Source of the DNA: Serinicoccus profundi
GTDB taxonomy: Bacteria; Actinomycetota; Actinomycetes; Actinomycetales; Dermatophilaceae
Length of the DNA: 64,000 nucleotides
NCBI RefSeq assembly: GCF_008001015.1
Contig: NZ_CP042862.1
Coordinates: 1,364,001-1,428,000 of the forward strand
Reading direction: 5' to 3'
This document shows, piece after piece, positions 50,842 to 59,877 of the stretch (its first letter is position 1; the number at the start of each line of letters is the position of its first letter). The translations under genes were made by a program, and so were the position numbers. Under the pieces are notes generated by a model. That model was not told where the DNA came from and ran no database searches. It saw only the letters and a list, made by a program, of their open reading frames with translations.

Positions 50842-52212
50842 ATGGCGCTGAGCGTCCTCGACCTCTTCACCGTCGGCATCGGTCCGTCCTCGTCCCACAC
50901 GGTGGGGCCGATGCGCGCCGCCCGGATCTTCGCGGAGGGACTGGCCGCGGACGGTCTGCTCACCGTCGTGACGCGCGTGCGCGTCGAGCTCTACGGATCC
51001 CTGGGAGCGACGGGCCACGGCCACGGCTCGGACCGCGCCGTCATCCTCGGCCTGGAGGGTGAGGACCCGGAGACCGTCGACACCGCCAGCGTCCTGGAGC
51101 GGGTCGAGCGGGTGCGCGGCAGCGAGCGGCTGCACCTCCTGGGCCGGCACGACGTCGGGCTCGCCGAGGGCGACCTGGTCATGCACCGGCGCAAGGCCCT
51201 GCCCGGGCACCCGAACGGCATGACCTTCGAGGCCTTCGACGCGAGCGGCGCCCGACTGCTCACCCGCACCTACTACAGCGTGGGTGGCGGCTTCGTCGTG
51301 GACGAGGAGGCGCTCGGCGTCGACCGGGTGGTGGTGGACGACACCGTCCTACCCCATCCCTTCACGAGCGGCCGTGATCTTCTCGCCCACTGCCGCGACC
51401 AGGGAGTGGGGGTCGCCGAGCTCATGCGCCGCAACGAGGAGGCCTTCCGCCCCTGGGCCCAGACCCGGGCACAGCTGCTCCACATCTGGTCGGTGATGCA
51501 GGGGTGCGTCGCCGCAGGGATCGCTCACGAGGGCGTCCTCCCGGGCGGTCTGCGGGTGCGTCGGCGGGCACCCGCCCTGCACACCAGGCTCCAGCAGGAG
51601 GGCTCCCGGGACGAGCCGTGGCACGCGATGGACTCGATCGACCTGTGGGCCATGGCGGTCAACGAGGAGAACGCCTCCGGCGGCCGGGTCGTCACCGCCC
51701 CGACCAACGGGGCGGCGGGGATCATCCCGGCCGTCCTGCACTACTACCGTCACCTCGTCCCAGGGGCTGACGACGACGGGGTGGTCGACTTCCTGCTCGC
51801 CGCCGCGGCGATCGGCATCATCATCAAGGAGAACGCCTCGATCTCCGGTGCCGAGGTCGGCTGCCAGGGCGAGGTGGGCTCGGCCTCGGCGATGGCCGCG
51901 GCCGGTCTGACCCAGGTGCTGGGCGGCAGCCCGGAGCAGGTCGAGAGCGCCGCAGAGATCGGGGTCGAGCACCACCTCGGTCTGACCTGCGACCCCGTCG
52001 GCGGGCTGGTGCAGATCCCGTGCATCGAGCGCAACGCGGTCGGCGCCGTCAAGGCCGTGCACGCCGCGCGGCTGGCCCGCAACGGCGACGGCACGCATAC
52101 CGTCTCCCTCGACCAGGCGGTCAGGACCATGCGGCAGACGGGCCGCGACATGAAGCGGAAGTACAAGGAGACCTCCCGCGGAGGCCTCGCGGTCAACGTC
52201 ATCGAGTGCTGA
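50842..52212 (+). CDS. sdaA: L-serine ammonia-lyase (single-chain, Fe-S)
   Basis: A 456-residue enzyme that deaminates L-serine to pyruvate. The N-terminal half starts [20 protein letters not shown] and the C-terminal half has the conserved [20 protein letters not shown] and [20 protein letters not shown]; the three cysteines here bind the Fe-S cluster. Full-length and intact. A TACGCT -10 lies about 48 nt upstream (50789-50794). Confidence 0.9.
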   Translation: MALSVLDLFTVGIGPSSSHTVGPMRAARIFAEGLAADGLLTVVTRVRVELYGSLGATGHGHGSDRAVILGLEGEDPETVDTASVLERVERVRGSERLHLLGRHDVGLAEGDLVMHRRKALPGHPNGMTFEAFDASGARLLTRTYYSVGGGFVVDEEALGVDRVVVDDTVLPHPFTSGRDLLAHCRDQGVGVAELMRRNEEAFRPWAQTRAQLLHIWSVMQGCVAAGIAHEGVLPGGLRVRRRAPALHTRLQQEGSRDEPWHAMDSIDLWAMAVNEENASGGRVVTAPTNGAAGIIPAVLHYYRHLVPGADDDGVVDFLLAAAAIGIIIKENASISGAEVGCQGEVGSASAMAAAGLTQVLGGSPEQVESAAEIGVEHHLGLTCDPVGGLVQIPCIERNAVGAVKAVHAARLARNGDGTHTVSLDQAVRTMRQTGRDMKRKYKETSRGGLAVNVIEC

Positions 52213-52291
52213 GGACGCGGCTGCCCGAGACGCAAGGTATGGCTTCGGCAAAGGTTCGCGGGAATCCCTTCCAGGCGTGGCGCGGTGGGCA

Positions 52292-52297
52292 TAGCGT
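52292..52297 (+). promoter_or_regulatory. -10 element of the leaderless carboxypeptidase gene
   Basis: TAGCGT lies 7 nt before the ATG at 52305, with no ribosome binding site. Confidence 0.45.
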
Positions 52298-52304
52298 CCG
52301 GGGC

Positions 52305-53348
52305 ATGAGTCATCGCCGACGCCGCCGACCGCTCATCGCCGCCCTGCTCGCCGCGCCCCTGACGCTCAGCCCCGTCGCCGCCGTGAGCGTCGGCAACGGG
52401 CCGGAGTACGACGGCAAGGGCAACATCACCACCGCGCACCTGTCGACCTACGAGGACCTTGCGCAGTTCCTGCAGAAGCAGGACGCCCGTCAGCAGGCCA
52501 TGGACCTCGACGTCATCGGGCAGTCGGTCAAGGGGCGCGACCTCTACCTCGCCTCCTGGGTCTCCGACCCGGACAACCCGACCATCCTCTTCCTCACCCA
52601 GCAGCACGGCAACGAGCAGCTGACGACCGAGGGCGCGATGGAGTTCATCAAGCACCTCGGCACCGGCCGGGGAAGCGGCGTGCTCGACGGCGTCAACATC
52701 CTCGTCGTCCCGATGCTCAACCCCGACGGGGCGATGGGTGACGTGGACTTCTCGCTCGAGGACTACGTCGCCCACGGCGACCGGCACCTGACCCGCTACA
52801 ACGCCCATGAGGTCGACCTCAACCGCGACCACGTCGACCGGCTCGAGCCCGAGACCCAGGCCCTGCACGACAACGTGCTCAGCGCCTACGACATCGACTA
52901 CATGATCGACCTGCACCACCAGGGTGCCTACAGCGCGATCGGCGAGGAGTGGGTGTCCGGCTCGATCCTCTACCCCACGACCCCCAACGCCGACCCCGAG
53001 GTGGTGCAGCGTTCTCAGCAGCTCGGCGCCGTCGTCTACGACGCCGTCGACTCGACCGGCTGGGGTCTGCTGGGCAGGTACAGCGGTGGGTCGGCCGAGA
53101 CCATCAGCCGCAACGGACTCGCCGTGGAGTACGGCATCGCCACGCTCCTCTTCGAGATGCGCGGCATGGCCGACCACGACTACGAGCCCTACGCACTCGG
53201 CGCCCGGAGCAGCGGTTATCTGGTGCGCCAGACGGTGATCACCCTCGAGGCCACGGCCCGGGCGATCGCCGACGGATCCATCGAGGCGGCGGACACGTCG
53301 TTCTGGGACACCCTGCCGACGCAGGAGTGGTACTACCCGGACGAGTGA
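52305..53348 (+). CDS. Secreted M14-family zinc carboxypeptidase
   Basis: A 347-residue exported protein with a signal peptide (MSHRRRRRPLIAALLAAPLT, cleavage about residue 29). LTQQHGNEQLTTEGAM supplies the HxxE zinc ligands, DLHHQG the third ligand, and LLFEMRG the catalytic Glu. It would remove C-terminal residues from peptides or peptidoglycan stems outside the cell. The chosen ATG is leaderless-type. It converges with nagA across a strong terminator. Confidence 0.8.
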   Translation: MSHRRRRRPLIAALLAAPLTLSPVAAVSVGNGPEYDGKGNITTAHLSTYEDLAQFLQKQDARQQAMDLDVIGQSVKGRDLYLASWVSDPDNPTILFLTQQHGNEQLTTEGAMEFIKHLGTGRGSGVLDGVNILVVPMLNPDGAMGDVDFSLEDYVAHGDRHLTRYNAHEVDLNRDHVDRLEPETQALHDNVLSAYDIDYMIDLHHQGAYSAIGEEWVSGSILYPTTPNADPEVVQRSQQLGAVVYDAVDSTGWGLLGRYSGGSAETISRNGLAVEYGIATLLFEMRGMADHDYEPYALGARSSGYLVRQTVITLEATARAIADGSIEAADTSFWDTLPTQEWYYPDE

Positions 53349-53362
53349 GCCCACGGATCCGA

Positions 53363-53406
53363 CGGCTGAGCCGACCGGTCAGCTCGACTGCCGGTCGGCT
53401 CAGTCG
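53363..53406. terminator. Bidirectional intrinsic terminator
   Basis: CTGAGCCGACCGG (53366-53378) pairs perfectly with CCGGTCGGCTCAG (53391-53403) over a 12-nt loop. It sits between the convergent carboxypeptidase and nagA genes and overlaps the nagA stop codon. Confidence 0.75.
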
Positions 53407-54515
53407 TCCCTGAGGAACTCACCCCCGCGCAGCACCACGCGTACCTCGAGATCGTCGTCCAGCCCGACGAGGTCGGCCCGGCTGCCGATCTGGAGCTCGC
53501 CGGCGTCCAGGCCGAGCGTGCGCGCCGGGAAGCGGGTGACCGCCTGCAGCGCCGCGCACCGGGCGACCCCGGCACCGACCGCGGTGCGCACCGCCCGGTC
53601 GAGAGTGAGGGTGCTGCCGGCGATGCTGCCGGTGGCGACCGTGCGGGCGACCCCGTCCACCACCTCGACGTCCATCGAGCCGAGCCGGTAGCTGCCGTCG
53701 GCACCACCGGCCGCGGCCATGGCATCACTGACCAGGATCATCCGCGACATCGTGCTGCGGGCGGTGAGCTCGACGATGTCGGGGTGGACGTGCACTCCGT
53801 CGACGATGAGCTCGACCGTCAGCCGTTCGTCCCCCAGGGCGGCGACGACGGGTCCGGGGTCGCGGTGCCGGATCGGTCGCATCGCGTTGTAGAGGTGGGT
53901 GACGACGGTCGCCCCGGCGTCGACGGCGGCGCGCAGCTGGTCGCCGTCGGCGTCGGTGTGCCCGACTGCGACGACGACGCCGGCCGCGACCAGCTGCTGG
54001 ATCGCCTCCAGGCCACCGGGCAGCTCCGGGGCGAGGGTGACCATGCAGATGGTCCCGGCCCCGGCCGTCAGCAACGCGTCGATCTCGGCGGGGTCGGGGT
54101 GTCGCAGCACGGACGGGTCGTGGGCCCCGCGGTGCGTGGGGCTGAGCCACGGTCCCTCCAGGTGGATCCCGGCGATCATCCGACCACGGACGAGCGGGGC
54201 CAGAGCCCGCACCTGCGCCAGGAGCGTCTCGGCGTCGGCGGAGACCAGGGAGGCGACGACGGTGCTCGTCCCGGCCGCATGGTGCGCGGCGGCAGCCGCG
54301 CGGACCTCGTCGGGGTCGGTCGTGGCGAAGGTATGCCCGCCCCCACCGTGGCAGTGGATGTCGACGAAGCCCGGGGTGAGGAATCTCGTGTGCCGGTCGG
54401 AGGGGTTCCCGGGGGCACCGCGACCGAGCTGGGCGATGCGTCCCTCCTCGACCCCGACCCAGCCGTCGGAGAGGGTGCCGTCCGCCCAGAGGATCTCGTC
54501 CGCGGAGAGGATCAT
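53400..54515 (-). CDS. nagA: N-acetylglucosamine-6-phosphate deacetylase
   Basis: A 371-residue amidohydrolase. FVDIHCHGGGG holds the first metal ligands, GIHLEGPWLSPTHRGAH the Glu ligand, VVAVGHTDADG and THLYNAM further histidines, LVSDAMAAAG the catalytic Asp. It removes the acetyl group from GlcNAc-6-P, feeding amino sugars into glycolysis. ATG 54515 overlaps the NagZ stop (ATGA); last gene of the operon. Confidence 0.9.
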   Translation of the reverse strand: MILSADEILWADGTLSDGWVGVEEGRIAQLGRGAPGNPSDRHTRFLTPGFVDIHCHGGGGHTFATTDPDEVRAAAAAHHAAGTSTVVASLVSADAETLLAQVRALAPLVRGRMIAGIHLEGPWLSPTHRGAHDPSVLRHPDPAEIDALLTAGAGTICMVTLAPELPGGLEAIQQLVAAGVVVAVGHTDADGDQLRAAVDAGATVVTHLYNAMRPIRHRDPGPVVAALGDERLTVELIVDGVHVHPDIVELTARSTMSRMILVSDAMAAAGGADGSYRLGSMDVEVVDGVARTVATGSIAGSTLTLDRAVRTAVGAGVARCAALQAVTRFPARTLGLDAGELQIGSRADLVGLDDDLEVRVVLRGGEFLRDD

Positions 54516-56014
54516 GCGCGGCGTCCCCGCGTGCCCCGCAGGGTGGCTGCCGCTGCGGCAGCGCTGGCGGCACCGCCGCCGTAGGTGCGTACCACGCAGG
54601 CGGGGGTGCTGCCCTCGGGGAGGTCCCGCAGGCCGGCGTGCACGAGCACGGTCGCCTGCGCCAGCAGGGCCCGCGTCAGGTCGTGGTCCAGAGGTGTCTG
54701 GTCATCGCTCACGAGGACCAGTGGACCACGGCCGGTGTCCTCCAGGGCGGCATCCGGCTCGGCCGTCGTGCCGCCGAGCCCCTCGGCCAGGACCCGGATG
54801 AGCACCTCCTGGCGCGCTCCGCTGGCGATGTTGGCGCGCCCGCTCAGCGCCACCACGACGGGTCCCTCCAAGGCAGGGATGGCGCCGGTGACGCGGACTG
54901 CCCGGGTGGCGACAGCCCACCCCTCCTGGGCTGCCGCCACCGGGTCCGGGGACGGGTGCTCACCGGCGCCGCCGAGTCCTGCCCGATCGGCGGCGTGCCG
55001 GGTGGCGAGGCTCTCGACGCGGCGCGCGGCGTCGAGGAGCCGCTCCTCGGCGAGCTCCCCAGCCCGCACCGCCCCGACGATGGCGTCCGCGAGGCCCAGG
55101 GTGTCGGCCTGGGCGTCGTAGTCGCCGGGGTAGACGGGGTTGCCGATGCAGAGCAGGTCGGCTCCGGCCGCGAGCGCCATGACCGCGGCCCGCTCCCTGC
55201 CGTAGCCCTGCGCCACCGCGGCCATGTCGAGCGCGTCGGTGCAGATGACGCCCTCGAAGCCCAGCTCCTCGCGCAGCAGCCCGAGCACGGCAGGGTTGAG
55301 CGTGGCGGGGAGATCGCCGTGCTCCGGCACGACGAGGTGGCCGGTCATGATCATCGGCACCCCCGCGCGCACGGCCGCGGCGAAGGGCACCAGCTCCCGC
55401 TCCCGCAGGGTCGGCCCGTCGACCTCGAGCACCGGCAGGTCCAGGTGGGAGTCGACGCGGGTGGACCCGTGCCCGGGGTAGTGCTTGGCGCAGGCCACCA
55501 CACCGGCCTCGGCCAGGCCCTCCACGGCCGCCACGACGTGGCGCGCGACCAAGGACGGGTCGGAGCCGAAGGAGCGCACGCCGATCACCGGGTTGTCCGG
55601 CTCGGTGTTGACGTCGGCGTCCGGGGCGGCGGTCAGGTCGATGCCGACGGCCCGCAGCTGACCGCCCAGCCCGCGCATGACCCGCCGGGTGAGGTCGACG
55701 TCGTCGACGACCCCGAGCGCGAGCGCGCCAGGCCAGGGGGATCCCTCCCGGTGGTGCAGCCGGGTGACCGTGCCACCTTCCTCGTCGGCGCAGACCAGCG
55801 CCGCCTCGCGGCGGGCGTGGACCTCCTCCGCCAGTGCGCTGACCTGCTCGTCGTCCTCGACGTTGTGGCCGAACAGCCAGACTCCGGCCAGGCCCTCGTC
55901 GAGCAGGTCCCCGAGCCAGGGCGGCATCGTCGTGCCGGTGAAGCCGGGGACGAGCACCCCCAGCGCCGCCTGGCGCACCCGGTCCTGCCCGTGCGGTGCG
56001 TCGGTCGAGGTCAT
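54512..56014 (-). CDS. nagZ: Beta-N-acetylhexosaminidase, glycoside hydrolase family 3
   Basis: A 500-residue GH3 enzyme. AKHYPGHGSTRVDSHLDLP is the family catalytic signature with the Asp/His general acid-base pair, and GVICTDALDMAAV holds the nucleophile Asp. No signal peptide, so it acts in the cytoplasm on imported muropeptides, releasing GlcNAc from anhydro-muropeptides. A C-terminal domain (from about residue 370) is extra compared with short Gram-negative NagZ. The ATG at 56014 overlaps the permease stop. Confidence 0.85.
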   Translation of the reverse strand: MTSTDAPHGQDRVRQAALGVLVPGFTGTTMPPWLGDLLDEGLAGVWLFGHNVEDDEQVSALAEEVHARREAALVCADEEGGTVTRLHHREGSPWPGALALGVVDDVDLTRRVMRGLGGQLRAVGIDLTAAPDADVNTEPDNPVIGVRSFGSDPSLVARHVVAAVEGLAEAGVVACAKHYPGHGSTRVDSHLDLPVLEVDGPTLRERELVPFAAAVRAGVPMIMTGHLVVPEHGDLPATLNPAVLGLLREELGFEGVICTDALDMAAVAQGYGRERAAVMALAAGADLLCIGNPVYPGDYDAQADTLGLADAIVGAVRAGELAEERLLDAARRVESLATRHAADRAGLGGAGEHPSPDPVAAAQEGWAVATRAVRVTGAIPALEGPVVVALSGRANIASGARQEVLIRVLAEGLGGTTAEPDAALEDTGRGPLVLVSDDQTPLDHDLTRALLAQATVLVHAGLRDLPEGSTPACVVRTYGGGAASAAAAAATLRGTRGRRA

Positions 56015-56832
56015 CCCTTGGTCGCTCCTGACATGAGTCCGCTGGAGAGCCGCGACTGGACGGCGACGAAGAAGATCATGACCGGGAGGGTGATGATCGA
56101 GCTGGCTGCCATGACGGCACCCCAGTCGGTGCCGCTGCGGGTGAAGAAGGCCCGCAGGCCGACGGCGGCGGTGTACATGTCGTCGTCGGCCATGAAGGTG
56201 AGGGCGAAAATGAACTCGTTCCACGCCAGGATGAAGCTGAAGACGCTCACCGCGACCAGGCCGGGGGCCACGAGCGGGAAGAGCACCTTCCAGAACATCT
56301 GCCACCACGAGCACCCGTCGAGGTAGGCCGCCTCCTCCAGCTCCATCGGGACCGCCGCGACGAAGCCGCGCAACGTCCAGATGGCGAAGGAGAGGCTGAA
56401 GGCGATGTAGATGACCGACAGCCCGAGCAGGCTGTTGAGGAGCCCGAGCGTCTTGGCCTGGAGGAAGAGCGGGATGACCAGAGCCTCCATCGGCACCATC
56501 TGCACGATGAGGATCATCATGAGGATCTTCGTGCGCCCCGAGAACCGGAAGCGGGCGACGGCGACCGCGGCGAAGAGGGCCAGGAGCCCGCTGGCGAGGA
56601 CCGTGACGACGGCGACGACGAGCGAGTTGAGCAGGTAGTCGGGGAAGCGGGTCTCGGTGAGCACCCGGCTGAAGTGCTCGAACGTCAGCCCGCCGGGGAT
56701 GATGCCACGACCGCCAGCGTTCGCGTCCTCGTCCACGGCGGTGGAGAGCATGACGAACACCGGGAACAGACTGAAGACGACGACGGCCAGCGAGGCGACC
56801 ACGAGCCCGGACCTGCTCATCAGACGGCTCAC
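56011..56832 (-). CDS. Sugar ABC transporter permease (MalG-like)
   Basis: A 273-residue six-helix permease with the EAA loop (ELEEAAYLDGCSWWQMFWKV) that contacts the ATPase. Type I carbohydrate importer, inner part. GTG start at 56832 overlaps the stop of the other permease (GTGA). No ATPase is encoded in the operon; a shared MsiK-type ATPase elsewhere is likely. Confidence 0.85.
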   Translation of the reverse strand: MSRLMSRSGLVVASLAVVVFSLFPVFVMLSTAVDEDANAGGRGIIPGGLTFEHFSRVLTETRFPDYLLNSLVVAVVTVLASGLLALFAAVAVARFRFSGRTKILMMILIVQMVPMEALVIPLFLQAKTLGLLNSLLGLSVIYIAFSLSFAIWTLRGFVAAVPMELEEAAYLDGCSWWQMFWKVLFPLVAPGLVAVSVFSFILAWNEFIFALTFMADDDMYTAAVGLRAFFTRSGTDWGAVMAASSIITLPVMIFFVAVQSRLSSGLMSGATKG

Positions 56833-57734
56833 AGCTCCTCCTCCTTGAAGAGGGTGCGCAGGTACAGCGCGGTGATGCCCAGCAGCAGCAGGGTCAGCAG
56901 CACCGCGATCGCGGCACCGAGCCCGAACTGGTTCTGGGACATGGCGGTGATGTAGGACCAGGTGCCCAGGTTGAGGACCTCACGGTTGGACCCGTCCCCG
57001 CCCGGCATGAGGTAGATCTGGGTGAACACCTTGAAGTCCCAGATCGTCGACAGGATGGTGACGATCGCGAAGACCGGCTTGAGCATCGGCAGCGTGACGT
57101 GGCGGAACCGCTGCCAGGCGTTGGCGCCGTCGATCATCGCCGCCTCGGGCAGCTCGGAGGGGATGGTCACGAGCCCGGCGAGCACCGTCACGGCGACGAA
57201 GGGGAAGCCGTGGTGCACGACGTTGAGGGTGGCGATGGCGTAGAACCAGCCCCGCTCGGTGAAGAGGTTCGTCGTGGCGACGTCGATGAGGCCGAGCTGG
57301 CCGAGGATCCCGGTGAGGAAGCCCGCCCGGGCGTCGAAGAGATAGACCCAGACGTAGGTCCCCGTCACCGCCGGCACCGCCCAGGCGGCCATGACCGACA
57401 TGGTCACCAGGGTCCGCCAGCCGGGGGACAGCCGGTGCAGGAGCAGGGCCACGAGGGTGCCGACCGCGACGGTCAGCACCACGCAGACCACGGCGAAGAC
57501 GACCGTGTTGGGCAGGGCGACCCGCCACAGCCGCTCGTCGGTGAGGATGTCGCGGTAGTTCTGCAGGCCGACGATCTCGGCCCCGCCTCGGACCAGCTCG
57601 CGCAGGCCGAAGTCCTGGAAGGACAGGATGACGACCCGCACCATCGGCCACAGCAGCAGGATGCCGATGACGGCCAGGGTCGGCGCGAGCAGCAGCCACG
57701 GCCGCCGCGCCGACCCCAGGGCGGGCGAGCTCAC
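56829..57734 (-). CDS. Sugar ABC transporter permease (MalF-like)
   Basis: A 301-residue six-helix permease. ELPEAAMIDGANAWQRFRHV is the EAA loop. GTG 57734 overlaps the stop of the binding-protein gene (GTGA). Partner of the MalG-like permease. Confidence 0.85.
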   Translation of the reverse strand: MSSPALGSARRPWLLLAPTLAVIGILLLWPMVRVVILSFQDFGLRELVRGGAEIVGLQNYRDILTDERLWRVALPNTVVFAVVCVVLTVAVGTLVALLLHRLSPGWRTLVTMSVMAAWAVPAVTGTYVWVYLFDARAGFLTGILGQLGLIDVATTNLFTERGWFYAIATLNVVHHGFPFVAVTVLAGLVTIPSELPEAAMIDGANAWQRFRHVTLPMLKPVFAIVTILSTIWDFKVFTQIYLMPGGDGSNREVLNLGTWSYITAMSQNQFGLGAAIAVLLTLLLLGITALYLRTLFKEEEL

Positions 57735-59044
57735 GAGCCGAAGATCTCGTTCATCTCGTCTGCGGCGGTGGTGGCGGCCTCCTCCGCGTCGGCCCCGCCC
57801 CCGAGGATGGACTCCATCATCGCGGGGATGGTCTGCGCGCCCTCGACCTGGCCCCACAGCGGGGTGACCGGGAGCGTGGCGCTGCCGTCCTTCATCTGCA
57901 GGGCGAACGGCGCCACCAGCGGGTCCTCGGCCTCCTCGAGCTGGGTCAGCAGGTCGTCCGTCGCGGGGAAGAAGCCGGTCTGCTCGCCCCACATCTCGGC
58001 ATACTCGCCGGTCGTCATCATCTCGACGAAGGTCCAGGCGAGCTCCTGGTTCTCGGCCGTCTCGAAGACGGACAGGTGCGAGCCGCCCGCGAAGGAGGGC
58101 GACATGCCGCCGTCCGGGCCGGGGATCGGCACGACGCCCAGCTTGCCCTCCATGTCGGCGTTGGCCTCGACGATGGACTTCGGGGTCCAGGAGCCGCTGA
58201 TGATCATGCCGGCCTCGCCACGCGCGAAGGCGTCGCGGGTGTCGGCCTCGTTCCACGTGCTCGCGGCCGGGGTGGACAGCTCGTGCTCCTCGACCAGGGA
58301 CTCCAGGTAGGCCAGGCCCTCGACCGCCTCGGGGGAGTCCAGGCCGGAGGCCCAGGTGTCGCCCTCCTGCACGGCGATCTCACCGCCGGCACCCCAGATG
58401 AACGGGGTGGTGGTGTGCGTCGAGTTGGGGATCGGGAAGGGGATGAGGTCCGGGTCGGCCTCCTTGAGGGCTTCACCGGCCTCCGCCAGCTCATCCCAGG
58501 TGGTGGGCGGCTCGATGCCGTTCTCCTCGAAGAGGTCGGCGCGGTAGATGATCGAGCGGACGCCGGCGTACCACGGGGCGCCGTAGACGGCGCCGTCGTA
58601 GGTGCCGGACTCCAGCACGCTGTCGACGTAGGCGTCGCCCAGGCCGGACTCCTCGATCTGCGGGCCGAGGTCCATGAGCGCGCCGGCGTCCCCGAACTCG
58701 GGGGTCCAGGTGGTGCCGACCTCCGCGACGTCCGGGCCGGTGCCGCCGGCGATCGAGTTGACGAACTGGTCGTGCGCCGAGGCCCACGGGATGAACTGGA
58801 TGTCCAGGGTGGCGCCGGTCTCCTCCTCGAAGGCCGTGCTCACCTCCTCGAAGAAGGGCGTGGCGTCCGGGTTGGTGCCCTCCATGATCCAGACGCTGAG
58901 GGTCTCGCCGGAGGCGTCCATGGATTCATCGGATCCGGCGTCGCCGCCGGAGCCGGTGTCCTCGCCCCCGCCGCAGGCGGAGAGGGTGAGGGAGGTGATC
59001 GCCGCGAGCGTCAGCAGGCGGGTGGCGCGTGAGGTGCGCGTCAT
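57731..59044 (-). CDS. Sugar-binding lipoprotein of an ABC transporter
   Basis: A 437-residue extracellular solute-binding protein with a lipoprotein signal (lipobox SLTLSACGGG, Cys at about residue 24). The family captures oligosaccharides or amino sugars for the two permeases. Ligand probably GlcNAc- or MurNAc-containing, from the locus context; not provable here. ATG 59044 overlaps the regulator stop (ATGA). Confidence 0.85.
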   Translation of the reverse strand: MTRTSRATRLLTLAAITSLTLSACGGGEDTGSGGDAGSDESMDASGETLSVWIMEGTNPDATPFFEEVSTAFEEETGATLDIQFIPWASAHDQFVNSIAGGTGPDVAEVGTTWTPEFGDAGALMDLGPQIEESGLGDAYVDSVLESGTYDGAVYGAPWYAGVRSIIYRADLFEENGIEPPTTWDELAEAGEALKEADPDLIPFPIPNSTHTTTPFIWGAGGEIAVQEGDTWASGLDSPEAVEGLAYLESLVEEHELSTPAASTWNEADTRDAFARGEAGMIISGSWTPKSIVEANADMEGKLGVVPIPGPDGGMSPSFAGGSHLSVFETAENQELAWTFVEMMTTGEYAEMWGEQTGFFPATDDLLTQLEEAEDPLVAPFALQMKDGSATLPVTPLWGQVEGAQTIPAMMESILGGGADAEEAATTAADEMNEIFGS

Positions 59045-59877
59045 GATGGTGTCCTTTCAGGGGTGTTCGAGTGGTCGTGAGGTATGCCGTGCCCCGGCTG
59101 CCGCGCCGGGGCGGCGGTCGGGAAGATGTCGACGAGGATGCGGTAGCGGTCGCCGCGGTAGACGGAGCGGACGAACTCGGCCGCCCGCCCATCCGCGACC
59201 CGGGAGGTGCGCTCGAAGAGGAAGGCGGGCGAGCCCTCGTCGGTGCCCAGCTGCTCGGCCTCCTCGGCGGTGACGAGGTGCGGCTCGATGGTCTGGGTGC
59301 CGGCGCTGATCGTCAGCCCGTAGCGCGACTCGAGCAGCTGGTAGTAGGAGGCGTCCTCCAGGTCGGTGCCGGTGAGACCGGGCACGAGCTCGGTCGGCAC
59401 GTGCAGATCCTCCAGCGCCATCGGCTCACCGTCGGCGGTCCGCACCCGGCGCACGTGCACGACCGGCGAGTGCGCCTCGATGCCGAGCACCGAGGCGAGC
59501 ATTATCCCGGCCGGCTGCTGCCGGGCCCACACCGTGTGGGCGCCGGGGGTCATGCCGCGCGAGCGCATGTCGGTGGAGAAGGACGTGGCCGACAGCTGCT
59601 GGTCGACCCGGGCCGGGGCCACGAAGGTCCCGGCGCCGGGGCGGCGCAGCAGGCGGTGGTCGGCCACGAGCGACTCCACCGCGCGCCGCAGCGTCATCCG
59701 GGCGACCCCGAGGTGGGCGGCGAGGTCACGCTCGGCGGGCAACGGCTCGCCGGGGCGCATCGGCGCGATGAGGTCCTCCAGCTCGCGGCGGACCAGCTCG
59801 GCCTTGCCCACCCGGGAGCCACCCGCCGACCCCGCCGGAGCCGGGGTGGCGGGGGCTCCGGTGGGCTCGGCGCTCAT
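59041..59877 (-). CDS. GntR-family transcriptional regulator (NagR/DasR-like)
   Basis: A 278-residue protein: winged helix (LPAERDLAAHLGVARMTLRR, then AVESLVAD) followed by a UTRA effector domain (residues about 110-250), the HutC subfamily. Amino-sugar phosphates are typical effectors. It is embedded in the operon it probably controls (4-bp overlaps on both sides), and a site resembling the DasR element lies upstream of the operon. Confidence 0.85.
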   Translation of the reverse strand: MSAEPTGAPATPAPAGSAGGSRVGKAELVRRELEDLIAPMRPGEPLPAERDLAAHLGVARMTLRRAVESLVADHRLLRRPGAGTFVAPARVDQQLSATSFSTDMRSRGMTPGAHTVWARQQPAGIMLASVLGIEAHSPVVHVRRVRTADGEPMALEDLHVPTELVPGLTGTDLEDASYYQLLESRYGLTISAGTQTIEPHLVTAEEAEQLGTDEGSPAFLFERTSRVADGRAAEFVRSVYRGDRYRILVDIFPTAAPARQPGHGIPHDHSNTPERTPS